17,129 bases of DNA, taken from NCBI GenBank assembly GCA_900549365.1, contig UROD01000011.1, positions 1 to 17,129 on the forward strand. The letters run 5' to 3'. The DNA is from an uncultured Rickettsiales bacterium. Its GTDB lineage: Bacteria > Pseudomonadota > Alphaproteobacteria > Rs-D84. The notes beneath the pieces are model-generated. The model was not told where the DNA came from. It ran no database searches and worked only from the letters and a program-made list of their open reading frames with translations. The translations under genes were made by a program, and so were the position numbers. Positions 6,751 to 14,446 of this stretch are shown here, in pieces. Numbering within the stretch: the first letter of the stretch is position 1; the number at the start of each line of letters is the position of its first letter.

Positions 6751-7181
6751 TATCGTGTATGCTGGGGCAATTTCTTTGCGCCACGCGGCCCGCCCGCCGC
6801 TTTGGCCATGCGGGCGTTATAATTCTGTTGCTTTTTTTGCGCCCAATTCATGATATAGACAATATCGTCATATGGAATGGTTGTGACAATGTCCAATGGA
6901 CGGGTGTAACCAACACGATACCACTGTTTATTCTCGTTGCGGTTAAAACGCCATTTTTCCGTATTTTCTTCGACATAGATATCGCCAGTTGCGCCATTTA
7001 ACATAATAACGTTTTGTGGCGTTACAATACCCATCAATTCCCAACCGTATTGGGGGTTGGCCTCTATAAACGTCAAATTGCCCGTATATTTGTTCACCAA
7101 GTCCTTTAATACCCGCGCGCCGGAACGTTGCAGGTGTTTTATCAACAGACGCTGTTCTGCGTCTGAAAATTTATTTTCCAT
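6750..7181 (-). CDS. Hypothetical protein, 143 residues
   Basis: Family not recognised. The start at 7181 is chosen because AAAGGA lies about seven bases upstream; a longer frame from 7211 would begin inside the promoter. The N-terminal part (about residues 1-30, DAEQRLLIKHLQRSG) looks helical. The middle is likely beta-rich (LTFIEANPQYGWELMGIV, NVIMLNGATGDIYVEE, then an aromatic WRFNRNENKQWYRVGY). A helix (DDIVYIMNWAQKKQQNYNAR) leads into a basic, glycine-rich tail (KAAGGPRGAKKLPQHTR) that could contact nucleic acid. No signal peptide or membrane helix is visible. It has an extended -10 promoter and a shared terminator, so it is probably expressed. It is divergent from ileS. Confidence 0.75.
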   Translation of the reverse strand: MENKFSDAEQRLLIKHLQRSGARVLKDLVNKYTGNLTFIEANPQYGWELMGIVTPQNVIMLNGATGDIYVEENTEKWRFNRNENKQWYRVGYTRPLDIVTTIPYDDIVYIMNWAQKKQQNYNARMAKAAGGPRGAKKLPQHTR

Positions 7182-7210
7182 TGATAAATCCTTTGATTCA
7201 TATAGGTACA

Positions 7211-7238
7211 ATTATATCACAATATGTGGCATACACAA
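7211..7238 (-). promoter_or_regulatory. Promoter of the 143-residue protein gene
   Basis: On the minus strand the extended -10 sequence TGATATAAT (7211-7219) is perfect. A weak TTGTGT -35 box (7233-7238) is 16 bases upstream. It stands back to back with the ileS promoter; only five bases separate the two -35 boxes. Confidence 0.65.
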
Positions 7239-7243
7239 ATATG

Positions 7244-7272
7244 TTGATTTTCTGGCAAATTCATTGTATAAA
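7244..7272 (+). promoter_or_regulatory. ileS promoter
   Basis: TTGATT (7244-7249) and TATAAA (7267-7272) are separated by exactly 17 bases. The predicted transcription start is about 7278-7280, only three to five bases before the leader-peptide ATG at 7283. Confidence 0.75.
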
Positions 7273-7282
7273 TTTGTCCGTA

Positions 7283-7315
7283 ATGAAACAGACAGCAATA
7301 ATTATTATTAAATAA
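7283..7315 (+). CDS. ileS leader peptide (MKQTAIIIIK), attenuation sensor
   Basis: A 10-codon frame, ATG AAA CAG ACA GCA ATA ATT ATT ATT AAA TAA, lies between the ileS promoter and an intrinsic terminator. Codons 6-9 are all isoleucine, one ATA and three ATT, so both isoleucine tRNA species would be tested. In ribosome-mediated attenuation a ribosome starved of charged tRNA stalls on such codons and favours an antiterminator. Here stalling would leave the first TGCGCC (7324-7329) free to pair with GGCGCA (7345-7350). A ribosome reaching the stop at 7313-7315 would cover that region and let the terminator form. No Shine-Dalgarno is visible, and the predicted 5' end is almost at the ATG, so initiation may be leaderless. 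The frame and repeats are seen directly; the mechanism is inferred. Confidence 0.8.
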   Translation: MKQTAIIIIK

Positions 7316-7316
7316 A

Positions 7317-7350
7317 CCGGCACTGCGCCTTTGGCGGTGGCTGGGGCGCA
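7317..7350 (+). promoter_or_regulatory. Competing RNA hairpins of the ileS attenuator
   Basis: Hairpin 1 pairs 7317-7320 with 7341-7344, 7321-7323 with 7337-7339, and CGCC (7326-7329) with GGCG (7333-7336), with loop TTT and two small bulges. The alternative antiterminator pairs TGCGCC (7324-7329) with GGCGCA (7345-7350), plus two possible G-U pairs inside. It excludes both hairpin 1 and the terminator. This corresponds to regions 1, 2 and 3 of a trp-type attenuator. Confidence 0.7.
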
Positions 7351-7368
7351 TATGCGCCTGTTTTTTTT
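7345..7368 (+). terminator. Attenuator terminator in the ileS leader
   Basis: GGCGC (7345-7349) and GCGCC (7354-7358) form a stem around loop ATAT, extendable by a G-U pair, followed by TG and eight Ts (7361-7368). The ileS ATG is 37 bases further on with no promoter in between, so ileS can be made only by readthrough. It begins at the base where hairpin 1 ends. Confidence 0.85.
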
Positions 7369-7405
7369 AATAAAGGCATAAACAAGACAAAAGAGGACAC
7401 AAAAC

Positions 7406-10400
7406 ATGGCATACCCAAAGACCGATCCACGTGCTGATTTTACCGCGCTGGAACACCAAGTTCTGGAATTTTGGCGCAGCGACGATACTTTTCACAAATC
7501 GCTGAATCAGACAAAACTGGGACATCCGTTTTCATTCTATGACGGGCCACCGTTTGCAAATGGGTTGCCGCACTGGGGGCATTTGGGCGTATCGGCGGTC
7601 AAAGATATGATTTCGCGTTATCAGACAATGCGCGGTCGTCACGTTGTGCGCGAACTGGGTTGGGATTGCCACGGGTTGCCTGCGGAATCATCTGTTGAAA
7701 AAAAGCAAAAACGCCAAGCAAAAGATATTGTTGCAACTGATGGTATTGCGGCATTCTGTGATATGTGTCGCGCAGACGTTATGACATATTCCAACGAATG
7801 GCTGAAATTTATTGAACGTATTGGTCGTTGGGTTGATGGTGGTAATGACTATGGTTATCGCACCATGGACAAAAATTATATGGAATCTGTTATTTGGGCA
7901 ATCAAAGAATTACATAACAAAGGTCTGTTATATAAAGATTATCGCGTAAATCCATTTGATTGGAAACTGGGGACAGTTCTGTCTAATTCAGAGGCGTCCA
8001 GTGAATACCAAGACGTAACCGATGACGCAATTACTGTGTGGTTTGAACTGAAAAATGGTGACCGTGCATTGGCGTGGACAACAACGCCGTGGACGTTGCC
8101 TGCAAACAGCGCATTGGCGGTGAATCCTGATATGAAATACCTGCGCATGCAGGACGCTGATGGGGCAATTTATGTCATTGCTGAATCGCGCCTGTCGGCA
8201 TATGAAAAACAATTTGCAAACGCGACACAGATTGGTGAATTATTCGGTCGCGATTTAGTCGGCTTAAAATATACACCGTTGTTTGATTATTATGCAGGCA
8301 CATCTGATTTGTTGTATCAGGTAATTCCGGCGGACTATGTTTCTGATGGCGATGGTACAGGTATTGTACATATTGCGCCCGCATACGGCGAAGACGACTT
8401 TTGGGCGGCGAAAAATATCGACGCAAAATTCCCAGTAATTTTGAATGTTGATGACTATGGAAATTATACCCCTGATGTTCGTGATTGGGCGGGCGAAAAT
8501 ATTTTTGAAGCAAACCCAAAAATTATAACGTACCTGCGCGAAAATGGTCATTTGGTAAAAAAAGAACAACATCGTCATTCATACCCATATGGCCCACGCA
8601 GCAAAGAAAAGTTGATTTATCGCGCAACTGATTCTTGGTATATCGATGTGCCAAAAATCCGCGAACGTTTGGTTGAAATAACAAAAACACAAACCAAATG
8701 GACATCGGCGGGCGACCGTTTCTTGACATGGATTGAAGGGGCGCGCCCATGGTCTATTTCACGTAACCGTTTCTGGGGAACACCACTGCCGATTTGGACA
8801 CGTGATGGCGAATACAAGATATTTGGTTCAATCGCAGAAATCGAAGAATTTTTCGGTGTGGAAATCAACGACCTGCATCGACCAACATTGGACGCATTGG
8901 AAAAAGATGGGTGGAAGCGTATTCCTGATGTTTTAGATTGTTGGGTTGAATCGGGGTCTATGCCATTTGCATCATTGCATTATCCGTTTGAAAATGCCGA
9001 CAAGTTTGCGGCAACTTTCCCAGCCGATTATATTATCGAAGGTCAAGATCAAACCCGTGGTTGGTTTTATTCGTTGATGGTAATGGCAACTGCATTGTTT
9101 GATAGCCCTGCGTTTCGCACGGTTTCGGCAAACGGTATGATTGTTGATGAACACAAAAAGAAACTGTCCAAGTCCATTGGTAATTTTGTAAATCCCGAAG
9201 AACAAATTGAACAATCGGGCGCAGACGCTGTGCGCTTGTTCATACTGGGGTCTGGGTTTATGAAGGCCGAACCAGTATCTATTGATATGGCGGGCAAGGT
9301 ATTCAGTGATGCAACAAAAACAATTTTGACACCGCTGTGGAATGCATATCATTTCTTTACGTTGTATGCAAATGCCGGCAACGTTGTTGCAACGGGCAAT
9401 TACAGCACAGACAACGTATTAGACAAATACATTGTTGCCGAATTAAACGAACTGATTCGCGTTGTTGGCGCGGCACTGGACGAATATAAACCAGATGTTG
9501 CAATCAAAGAATTTGTACGATTCTTGGACGTATTGAATAACTGGTACATTCGTCGTTCGCGCGCGCGTTTCTGGGACGAAGATGCAGATGCATTCAACAC
9601 CCTGCATTATGTGTTAGTGACGGTTTGCAAATGTATCGCACCATTCGCGCCATTTATCAGTGAATATATTTATAAAAACCTGACGGGGGCAGAATCGGTA
9701 CATTTGGAATCATTCCCTGTGGCGACGGATGCGGACGAAAAAATTGTATCTGATATGCGTCATGTGCAATCGGTTGTATCGGTCGGGAAACAGTTGCGTG
9801 AACAATACAAACTGCGCAATCGTTTGCCATTGGCCAAAATCACGATTGCTGGTGGCGACCTGCACGCGTATGCAGATATTATTGCCGATGAACTGAATGT
9901 AAAGCATGTCGATTTCACACCAAATATCAGTGATGTTGCCGACAGTTTTATTTACCTGATTACGCCAAAGATTGGCGCGCGTTTGGGCGGCGCATTGCGC
10001 GAAATTATCCCAGCGGTAAAGCAGGGCAAATATGAATTTATGGGCGACAAACTGATTGTAGCAGAGCATGCCCTGAACCCAGACGAATTTGAAAATCGTT
10101 TGACGGTGCGTGATGGTATCACGGGTGCAGCATTGCCTGATAATACATCTGTGGTTGTATTGGACACAGAAATCAATGCCGAATTAGTGGCCGAAGGGTT
10201 GGCCAACGATGCGTTGCGCTTTATCCAAGATATGCGCAAGACCGCAGGTTTAGACGTATCAGACAGAATCAAACTAACATACAGTGCCGCGCCCGCATTG
10301 GCGACGGCGATTGAACAACATCGCGCACGCATTATGTCCGACGCGTTGATTGTTGATATGTCATGCGGCGACGGCGATTACGAAACTGAAATAGAAGGGT

Positions 10401-10432
10401 ACGCGCTGTCTATCGGTATAAAAAAGGCATAA
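7406..10432 (+). CDS. ileS: Isoleucyl-tRNA synthetase, eukaryote-like type (IleRS2)
   Basis: Cytosolic class I synthetase charging tRNA-Ile, 1008 residues. HWGH (56-59) is the HIGH motif within FYDGPPFANGLPHWGHL, and KLSKS (586-590) is the KMSKS motif. The CP1 editing domain that removes mischarged valine shows WTTTPWTLPAN (from 224) and GTGIVHIAPAYGEDDF. These signatures, and the lack of the zinc-binding tail of E. coli IleS, place it in the type also found in eukaryotes and Rickettsia, known to be generally insensitive to mupirocin. AGAGGA (7392-7397) lies eight bases before the ATG. Expression appears to be controlled by the leader-peptide attenuator at 7283-7368. It is followed after one base by nth, which would therefore share the attenuation. 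Confidence 0.97.
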   Translation: MAYPKTDPRADFTALEHQVLEFWRSDDTFHKSLNQTKLGHPFSFYDGPPFANGLPHWGHLGVSAVKDMISRYQTMRGRHVVRELGWDCHGLPAESSVEKKQKRQAKDIVATDGIAAFCDMCRADVMTYSNEWLKFIERIGRWVDGGNDYGYRTMDKNYMESVIWAIKELHNKGLLYKDYRVNPFDWKLGTVLSNSEASSEYQDVTDDAITVWFELKNGDRALAWTTTPWTLPANSALAVNPDMKYLRMQDADGAIYVIAESRLSAYEKQFANATQIGELFGRDLVGLKYTPLFDYYAGTSDLLYQVIPADYVSDGDGTGIVHIAPAYGEDDFWAAKNIDAKFPVILNVDDYGNYTPDVRDWAGENIFEANPKIITYLRENGHLVKKEQHRHSYPYGPRSKEKLIYRATDSWYIDVPKIRERLVEITKTQTKWTSAGDRFLTWIEGARPWSISRNRFWGTPLPIWTRDGEYKIFGSIAEIEEFFGVEINDLHRPTLDALEKDGWKRIPDVLDCWVESGSMPFASLHYPFENADKFAATFPADYIIEGQDQTRGWFYSLMVMATALFDSPAFRTVSANGMIVDEHKKKLSKSIGNFVNPEEQIEQSGADAVRLFILGSGFMKAEPVSIDMAGKVFSDATKTILTPLWNAYHFFTLYANAGNVVATGNYSTDNVLDKYIVAELNELIRVVGAALDEYKPDVAIKEFVRFLDVLNNWYIRRSRARFWDEDADAFNTLHYVLVTVCKCIAPFAPFISEYIYKNLTGAESVHLESFPVATDADEKIVSDMRHVQSVVSVGKQLREQYKLRNRLPLAKITIAGGDLHAYADIIADELNVKHVDFTPNISDVADSFIYLITPKIGARLGGALREIIPAVKQGKYEFMGDKLIVAEHALNPDEFENRLTVRDGITGAALPDNTSVVVLDTEINAELVAEGLANDALRFIQDMRKTAGLDVSDRIKLTYSAAPALATAIEQHRARIMSDALIVDMSCGDGDYETEIEGYALSIGIKKA

Positions 10433-10433
10433 T

Positions 10434-11090
10434 ATGACGCCGACACAATATTTTACCGCCGTGCCAAAATGTCTGAATATGGACATTCGTTCGGAATTAT
10501 ATTCTGTAAATGAATTTACATTTGCAGTGGCGGTAATATTGTCGGCACAGGCAACCGATAAAAAGGTGAACGAGGTTACACCCCAACTGTTTGCCATTGC
10601 ACCAACGCCAGCAAAAATGATTATGCTGGGGATTGACGGATTAAAGCAACATATACGTGTTATCTCTTTTTTCAATAACAAGGCAAAAGGTATTATTCGT
10701 CTGGCGGCCCAGTTGATGGAATATGACGGTAATAATGATGCGGACTATAAATTTCCGAAAAAATTTCATAATCGCGATGAATTGATGAAATTGTCCGGCA
10801 TCGGTCAAAAGACCGCGAATGTTATTATGAACGTACTGTGGGGTGCGCCAAACATTGGTGTTGATACGCACGTTTTCCGCAATGCACACCGATACGGCTG
10901 GGTTGGGGCGGATGCAAATACACCAGAAAAAGTTGAACGGGAATTACTGAAAATAATTCCAAAAAAATATCACGCAATCGTAAATCACGTGATGGTTATG
11001 CACGGGCGATACACATGTCGCGCATTGCGTCCAAAATGCGCCGAATGTCCGGTTGCAAACATATGCAATGCACCTGATAAAACGATATAA
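10434..11090 (+). CDS. nth: Endonuclease III (DNA glycosylase/AP lyase)
   Basis: Base-excision repair enzyme that removes oxidised pyrimidines and cleaves the abasic site; 218 residues, close to the E. coli length of 211. It shows LSAQATDKKVN, the helix-hairpin-helix LSGIGQKTANVIMN with catalytic Lys126, VDTH with catalytic Asp144, and the iron-sulfur loop Cys195-x6-Cys202-x2-Cys205-x5-Cys211. It starts one base after the ileS stop, with no obvious ribosome site, suggesting translational coupling. The N-terminus is slightly divergent. It ends at a bidirectional terminator shared with pheT. Co-transcription puts a repair gene under isoleucine-tRNA control, which is probably incidental. Confidence 0.95.
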   Translation: MTPTQYFTAVPKCLNMDIRSELYSVNEFTFAVAVILSAQATDKKVNEVTPQLFAIAPTPAKMIMLGIDGLKQHIRVISFFNNKAKGIIRLAAQLMEYDGNNDADYKFPKKFHNRDELMKLSGIGQKTANVIMNVLWGAPNIGVDTHVFRNAHRYGWVGADANTPEKVERELLKIIPKKYHAIVNHVMVMHGRYTCRALRPKCAECPVANICNAPDKTI

Positions 11091-11098
11091 AAAATATT

Positions 11099-11131
11099 AA
11101 AAAAGGCCGGCAAATGCCGGCCTTTTTTTTT
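11099..11131. terminator. Bidirectional terminator between nth and pheT
   Basis: The stem GGCCGGC/GCCGGCC (11105-11111/11116-11122) with loop AAAT is flanked by A and T runs of six or more. It serves nth on the plus strand and pheT on the minus strand, overlapping the pheT stop codon. Confidence 0.92.
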
Positions 11132-13433
11132 ACTTATCACGAATGCGCGCATTACACGCGGTTTCAACATTTTTTATAACCGCATTTTGCAATGAAATTA
11201 AATCGGTATCTGACATATTGTCAGTTGGCACGATTGTAATTGCAATCGCAATAGATTTGTTGCCGTCCGGCATATTAAACGCATCAAACACAACCGCATC
11301 TGTGATACGCTTGTCCGCACCGCGCGCCGCAGACACCAATTTTTCAGCCGGCATATTGCCGTCAACAATAAATGCAAAATCGCGCGATATTGGCTGGAAA
11401 TCAGACAACTGAACCTCGCGCTGTTTGCGGGGTGCAGGCAGGTTTGCAACATCACCAACAATCGCAACCATAACATTTGTCTTGATTTTCAACGCACGTG
11501 CAACCATTGGTGACAGTTCACCAAATTCGGCTATTTTCTTTTTACCCTGATAAATTGCGCCGTATCTGAATGGATGCGCCCATTGTGGTGCGTTTTCGGT
11601 TGAAACCGTAAACCGCTGGCCATGCATCAGTGCAATCAAGTCCGCCTTGACATCATAGATATCATATGCACGATTACGACCCGACCAATGACGCGGTGCG
11701 TTTGCGCCGGCACGAACAATACAAAACTGTGTATGTTGTGCATTTGGCGTGTCGCCGTCAAACACCGTGCCCAGTTCAAACATTGCCAAATCCGCATAGC
11801 CACGTTTTTCATTGTTTGCAATAAACTGTAACAGATTACCCAACAATGAATTACGCACTGTATCCATATCAGCGATAATTGGATTTGCAACCGTGACCGA
11901 CGGTTTATCAGACAGTAATTTTTCAACACGTGAATTACCGAATCCAAATGACTTTGCCTCATACAAACCACGTGCAGCCAATTCTGATTTTGTATTCAGG
12001 TAAAAATCATTATGTGGTGCGGTTGCCGTTGGCGTATGCGTTGACGCCGCCGCTAATTTATCATATCCATATATGCGCAATAATTCCGCAACCAGATTTT
12101 CTGGGATTGTGATATCAACACGTGCGGCGCGTGGTGTAATTTTCCACGTATTGCCTGACGCCGAAACTTTGAACCCCAACTGTTCAAATATCGCACGTTG
12201 GGTTTCCGCCGGCATATCAATACCCGTCTTGGCCAAGAATAAATCAGGCGAATATTTGATTTCGTGCGTGCAATCTGGGATTTTACCTGCGATGCCAACA
12301 CCCGTGATTTCACCACCACACGCGCCCATAATAATACGTGCCGCACGTGCCAGCGCAACGCCTGTAATTGTTGGGTCAATACCGCGTTCATAACGATATG
12401 ATGCATCGGTTGACGTACCTATACGTTTTGCTGATTTGCGCACAGATACCGGATTAAAATACGCACTTTCCAAAATAACATTTTTGGTTGCGTCTGTTGT
12501 TGCACCACGCGCACCACCAATCACACCCGCCAATGCCAAGATACCATCGTTATCGGTGATAACCATATCATTTTCGGTCAATTCGTGTTCGTGCCCAAAC
12601 AGGTCTGTGAATTTTTCGCCGTTTTTCGCCATGCGCACAACGATGTCGCCATGAACCGTATCGGCATCAAAGCAATGCATTGGCTGCGCCATATCGTAAC
12701 AGACATAGTTTGTCGCATCGATTGGTGCGTTTTTAGGATTGATACCAATCGCCGCCAGACGTGTGGCAATTTTCTGATTCGATGGGCGCACCGTGATATT
12801 TGAAATTTCACAGAACTGATACACCGGACATTTGTCTGTTTTAATAATCACATTACGCGATGTTTTTTTAGGTTCCAGTAGCTCGTCGTGTGGCGCAATA
12901 TATTCGCCAATACCCGCGGCCGCCAAATCGCGCGCAACCCCGCGCACCGCCAGATAGTCCGGACGGTTTGGCGTAATACCCGCATCAAATACGGTTGGCA
13001 TATCCATTACAGGCGCACCAATAACCGTGCCTGCGGGCAATTCCATAATACCACTGTTGTCATCATTGATGCCCAGTTCCGCACCACTGCACATCATGCC
13101 GTTTGACATCACACCGCGCAGTTTTCCGGCCTTGATTTCGTGTCCCTGAATAACACACCCTGGACGTGCCAGCGCAGAAATCAGCCCCACGCGCGCATTT
13201 GGCGCACCACATACAACCTGACGTAGCGCGGACGTGCCATCATCAACCTGTAATATATGCAGGTGGTCGCTGTCTGGCATTGCATCGCATTTTATAATTT
13301 TTGCCGCAACAGGCGCGGTTGGAATTATTAAATCTTCAACCTCTAGCCCTGTACGGGTCAGGGTATCTGCGATATCTTGTGCAGATGCATTTGTTTTCAA
13401 ATAATCTTGTAACCAATCCAATGTCCATTTCAT
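11130..13433 (-). CDS. pheT: Phenylalanyl-tRNA synthetase beta subunit
   Basis: Large subunit of the heterotetrameric PheRS; binds tRNA-Phe and edits mischarged tyrosine. The 767 residues are slightly fewer than E. coli's 795. Domain order is normal: N-terminal MKWTLDWLQDYL, the OB-fold tRNA-binding domain from about 42 to 150 (VVCGAPNARVGLI, GMMCSGAELG at 112-121), the B3/B4 editing region, the B5 domain and catalytic-like core in the middle, and a C-terminal anticodon-binding (FDX-ACB) domain from about 675 (QPISRDFAFIVDG). A GGGGG ribosome site precedes the ATG. It lies 15 bases after the pheS stop in the same transcript. Its OB domain is the apparent parent of the C-terminal domain of the MetRS encoded at 362-2359. 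Confidence 0.96.
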   Translation of the reverse strand: MKWTLDWLQDYLKTNASAQDIADTLTRTGLEVEDLIIPTAPVAAKIIKCDAMPDSDHLHILQVDDGTSALRQVVCGAPNARVGLISALARPGCVIQGHEIKAGKLRGVMSNGMMCSGAELGINDDNSGIMELPAGTVIGAPVMDMPTVFDAGITPNRPDYLAVRGVARDLAAAGIGEYIAPHDELLEPKKTSRNVIIKTDKCPVYQFCEISNITVRPSNQKIATRLAAIGINPKNAPIDATNYVCYDMAQPMHCFDADTVHGDIVVRMAKNGEKFTDLFGHEHELTENDMVITDNDGILALAGVIGGARGATTDATKNVILESAYFNPVSVRKSAKRIGTSTDASYRYERGIDPTITGVALARAARIIMGACGGEITGVGIAGKIPDCTHEIKYSPDLFLAKTGIDMPAETQRAIFEQLGFKVSASGNTWKITPRAARVDITIPENLVAELLRIYGYDKLAAASTHTPTATAPHNDFYLNTKSELAARGLYEAKSFGFGNSRVEKLLSDKPSVTVANPIIADMDTVRNSLLGNLLQFIANNEKRGYADLAMFELGTVFDGDTPNAQHTQFCIVRAGANAPRHWSGRNRAYDIYDVKADLIALMHGQRFTVSTENAPQWAHPFRYGAIYQGKKKIAEFGELSPMVARALKIKTNVMVAIVGDVANLPAPRKQREVQLSDFQPISRDFAFIVDGNMPAEKLVSAARGADKRITDAVVFDAFNMPDGNKSIAIAITIVPTDNMSDTDLISLQNAVIKNVETACNARIRDK

Positions 13434-13448
13434 AACATAACCCCCACA

Positions 13449-14396
13449 TTAAATATCTGCGTTTTCCAGCCAACGAATATCACCATCATAGAATTGGCGA
13501 ATATCGTTCAGACCGTATTTCAACATTGCTAATCTGTCCCAGCCAAATCCAAATGCAAATCCCTGATATTCATCTGGGTTTATGCCACAGTTGCGCAGAA
13601 CATTTGGGTGCACCATTCCAGCCCCCATAATTTCCAACCACTTTTTCCCCTGCCACAACAGGTCGATTTCAATACTGGGTTCGGTAAATGGAAAATATGA
13701 CGGACGAATACGCAATTTAACATCATCGATTTCAAAGAATCGTTGCAAGAATGCCTTGACGTCACCAATCAGGTTTGACATTGTGATATTCTTGTCGATA
13801 TACAACCCTTCGATTTGGTGGAACATTGGCGCGTGCGTGGCGTCCATTTCCTTGCGATATGTTGCACCAATACCAAAAATTTTAATTGGCACCCCCAGTT
13901 CTTCCATACTATGAATCTGAATAGCCGATGTTTGTGTGCGCAACACATTACCGTTTAATAAAAAGAAACTGTCCTGCATATCACGCGCAGGGTGATATTC
14001 CGGTGTATTCAGTGCGGTAAAGTTGTGCCAATCATCTTCGACCTCGGGCCCGATGCGCATAGTATAACCAAACGATTCCAGAATTTTTGATATATCTGCC
14101 AATGCGCGTGTCTGTGGATGCAGCCCACCACGTGATTCTGGCATTGGATTTAACGTTGCATCCAGTTTTTGTGCAGACAGACGCGCCATCATATCCGCAT
14201 TTTCTATTTCTGTTTGGCGCGTTTTGAATGCCGCGCGCAGGTTCGTATTCTCAGCATTTAACGCCGCACGCGCATCATTATCCAAATCACGCATCTGTTT
14301 TAATTTGGCCGTCATTGTACCATTTTTGCCAAATACAGACGTGTACAATGCCTGTAATTCGTCTAAATTGTTTATATTTTTAATCTGTTCCAGCAT
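13449..14396 (-). CDS. pheS: Phenylalanyl-tRNA synthetase alpha subunit
   Basis: Catalytic class II subunit of PheRS, 315 residues (E. coli 327). An N-terminal coiled-coil arm (about 1-90) is followed by the active-site core with HPARDMQ (135-141), THAPMFHQIEG (motif 2 region), EIMGAGMVHPNVL and the motif 3 sequence GFGWDRLAML with Arg288. The start at 14396 has AAAGG seven bases upstream; an in-frame ATG at 14417 falls at the foot of the preceding terminator. Only 20 bases separate that terminator from the ATG, so pheST must be transcribed through it from rpmI-rplT or from a promoter inside rplT. E. coli likewise has a regulated attenuator (with the pheM leader) between rplT and pheS. Confidence 0.96.
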   Translation of the reverse strand: MLEQIKNINNLDELQALYTSVFGKNGTMTAKLKQMRDLDNDARAALNAENTNLRAAFKTRQTEIENADMMARLSAQKLDATLNPMPESRGGLHPQTRALADISKILESFGYTMRIGPEVEDDWHNFTALNTPEYHPARDMQDSFFLLNGNVLRTQTSAIQIHSMEELGVPIKIFGIGATYRKEMDATHAPMFHQIEGLYIDKNITMSNLIGDVKAFLQRFFEIDDVKLRIRPSYFPFTEPSIEIDLLWQGKKWLEIMGAGMVHPNVLRNCGINPDEYQGFAFGFGWDRLAMLKYGLNDIRQFYDGDIRWLENADI

Positions 14397-14416
14397 ATCT
14401 TTACCTTTGTAAAACA

Positions 14417-14446
14417 AATAAAAGCCGTGTGTTCACGGCTTTTATT
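14417..14446 (-). terminator. Terminator or attenuator between rplT and pheS
   Basis: A perfect 13-bp stem (14417-14429 with 14434-14446) has loop TGTT; its GC core GCCGTG/CACGGC is flanked by A/T arms giving a T-rich 3' side on the minus strand. It lies 30 bases beyond the rplT stop and 20 bases before the pheS ATG. Because no promoter fits after it, it is more likely an attenuator than a simple operon end. Confidence 0.85.

Noticed and set aside
7182..7211. Ten-codon N-terminal extension of the 143-residue protein
   Set aside because: It would start inside the promoter -10 box and has no ribosome site; ATG 7181 has AAAGGA.
7273..7405. T-box riboswitch in the ileS leader
   Set aside because: The leader is under 130 bases and lacks the conserved T-box sequence AGGGTGGNACCGCG and a Stem I; the Ile-codon run fits ribosome-mediated attenuation instead.
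14397..14417. Seven-codon N-terminal extension of PheS
   Set aside because: The upstream ATG lies at the foot of the terminator stem and lacks a ribosome site; ATG 14396 has AAAGG at the right distance.
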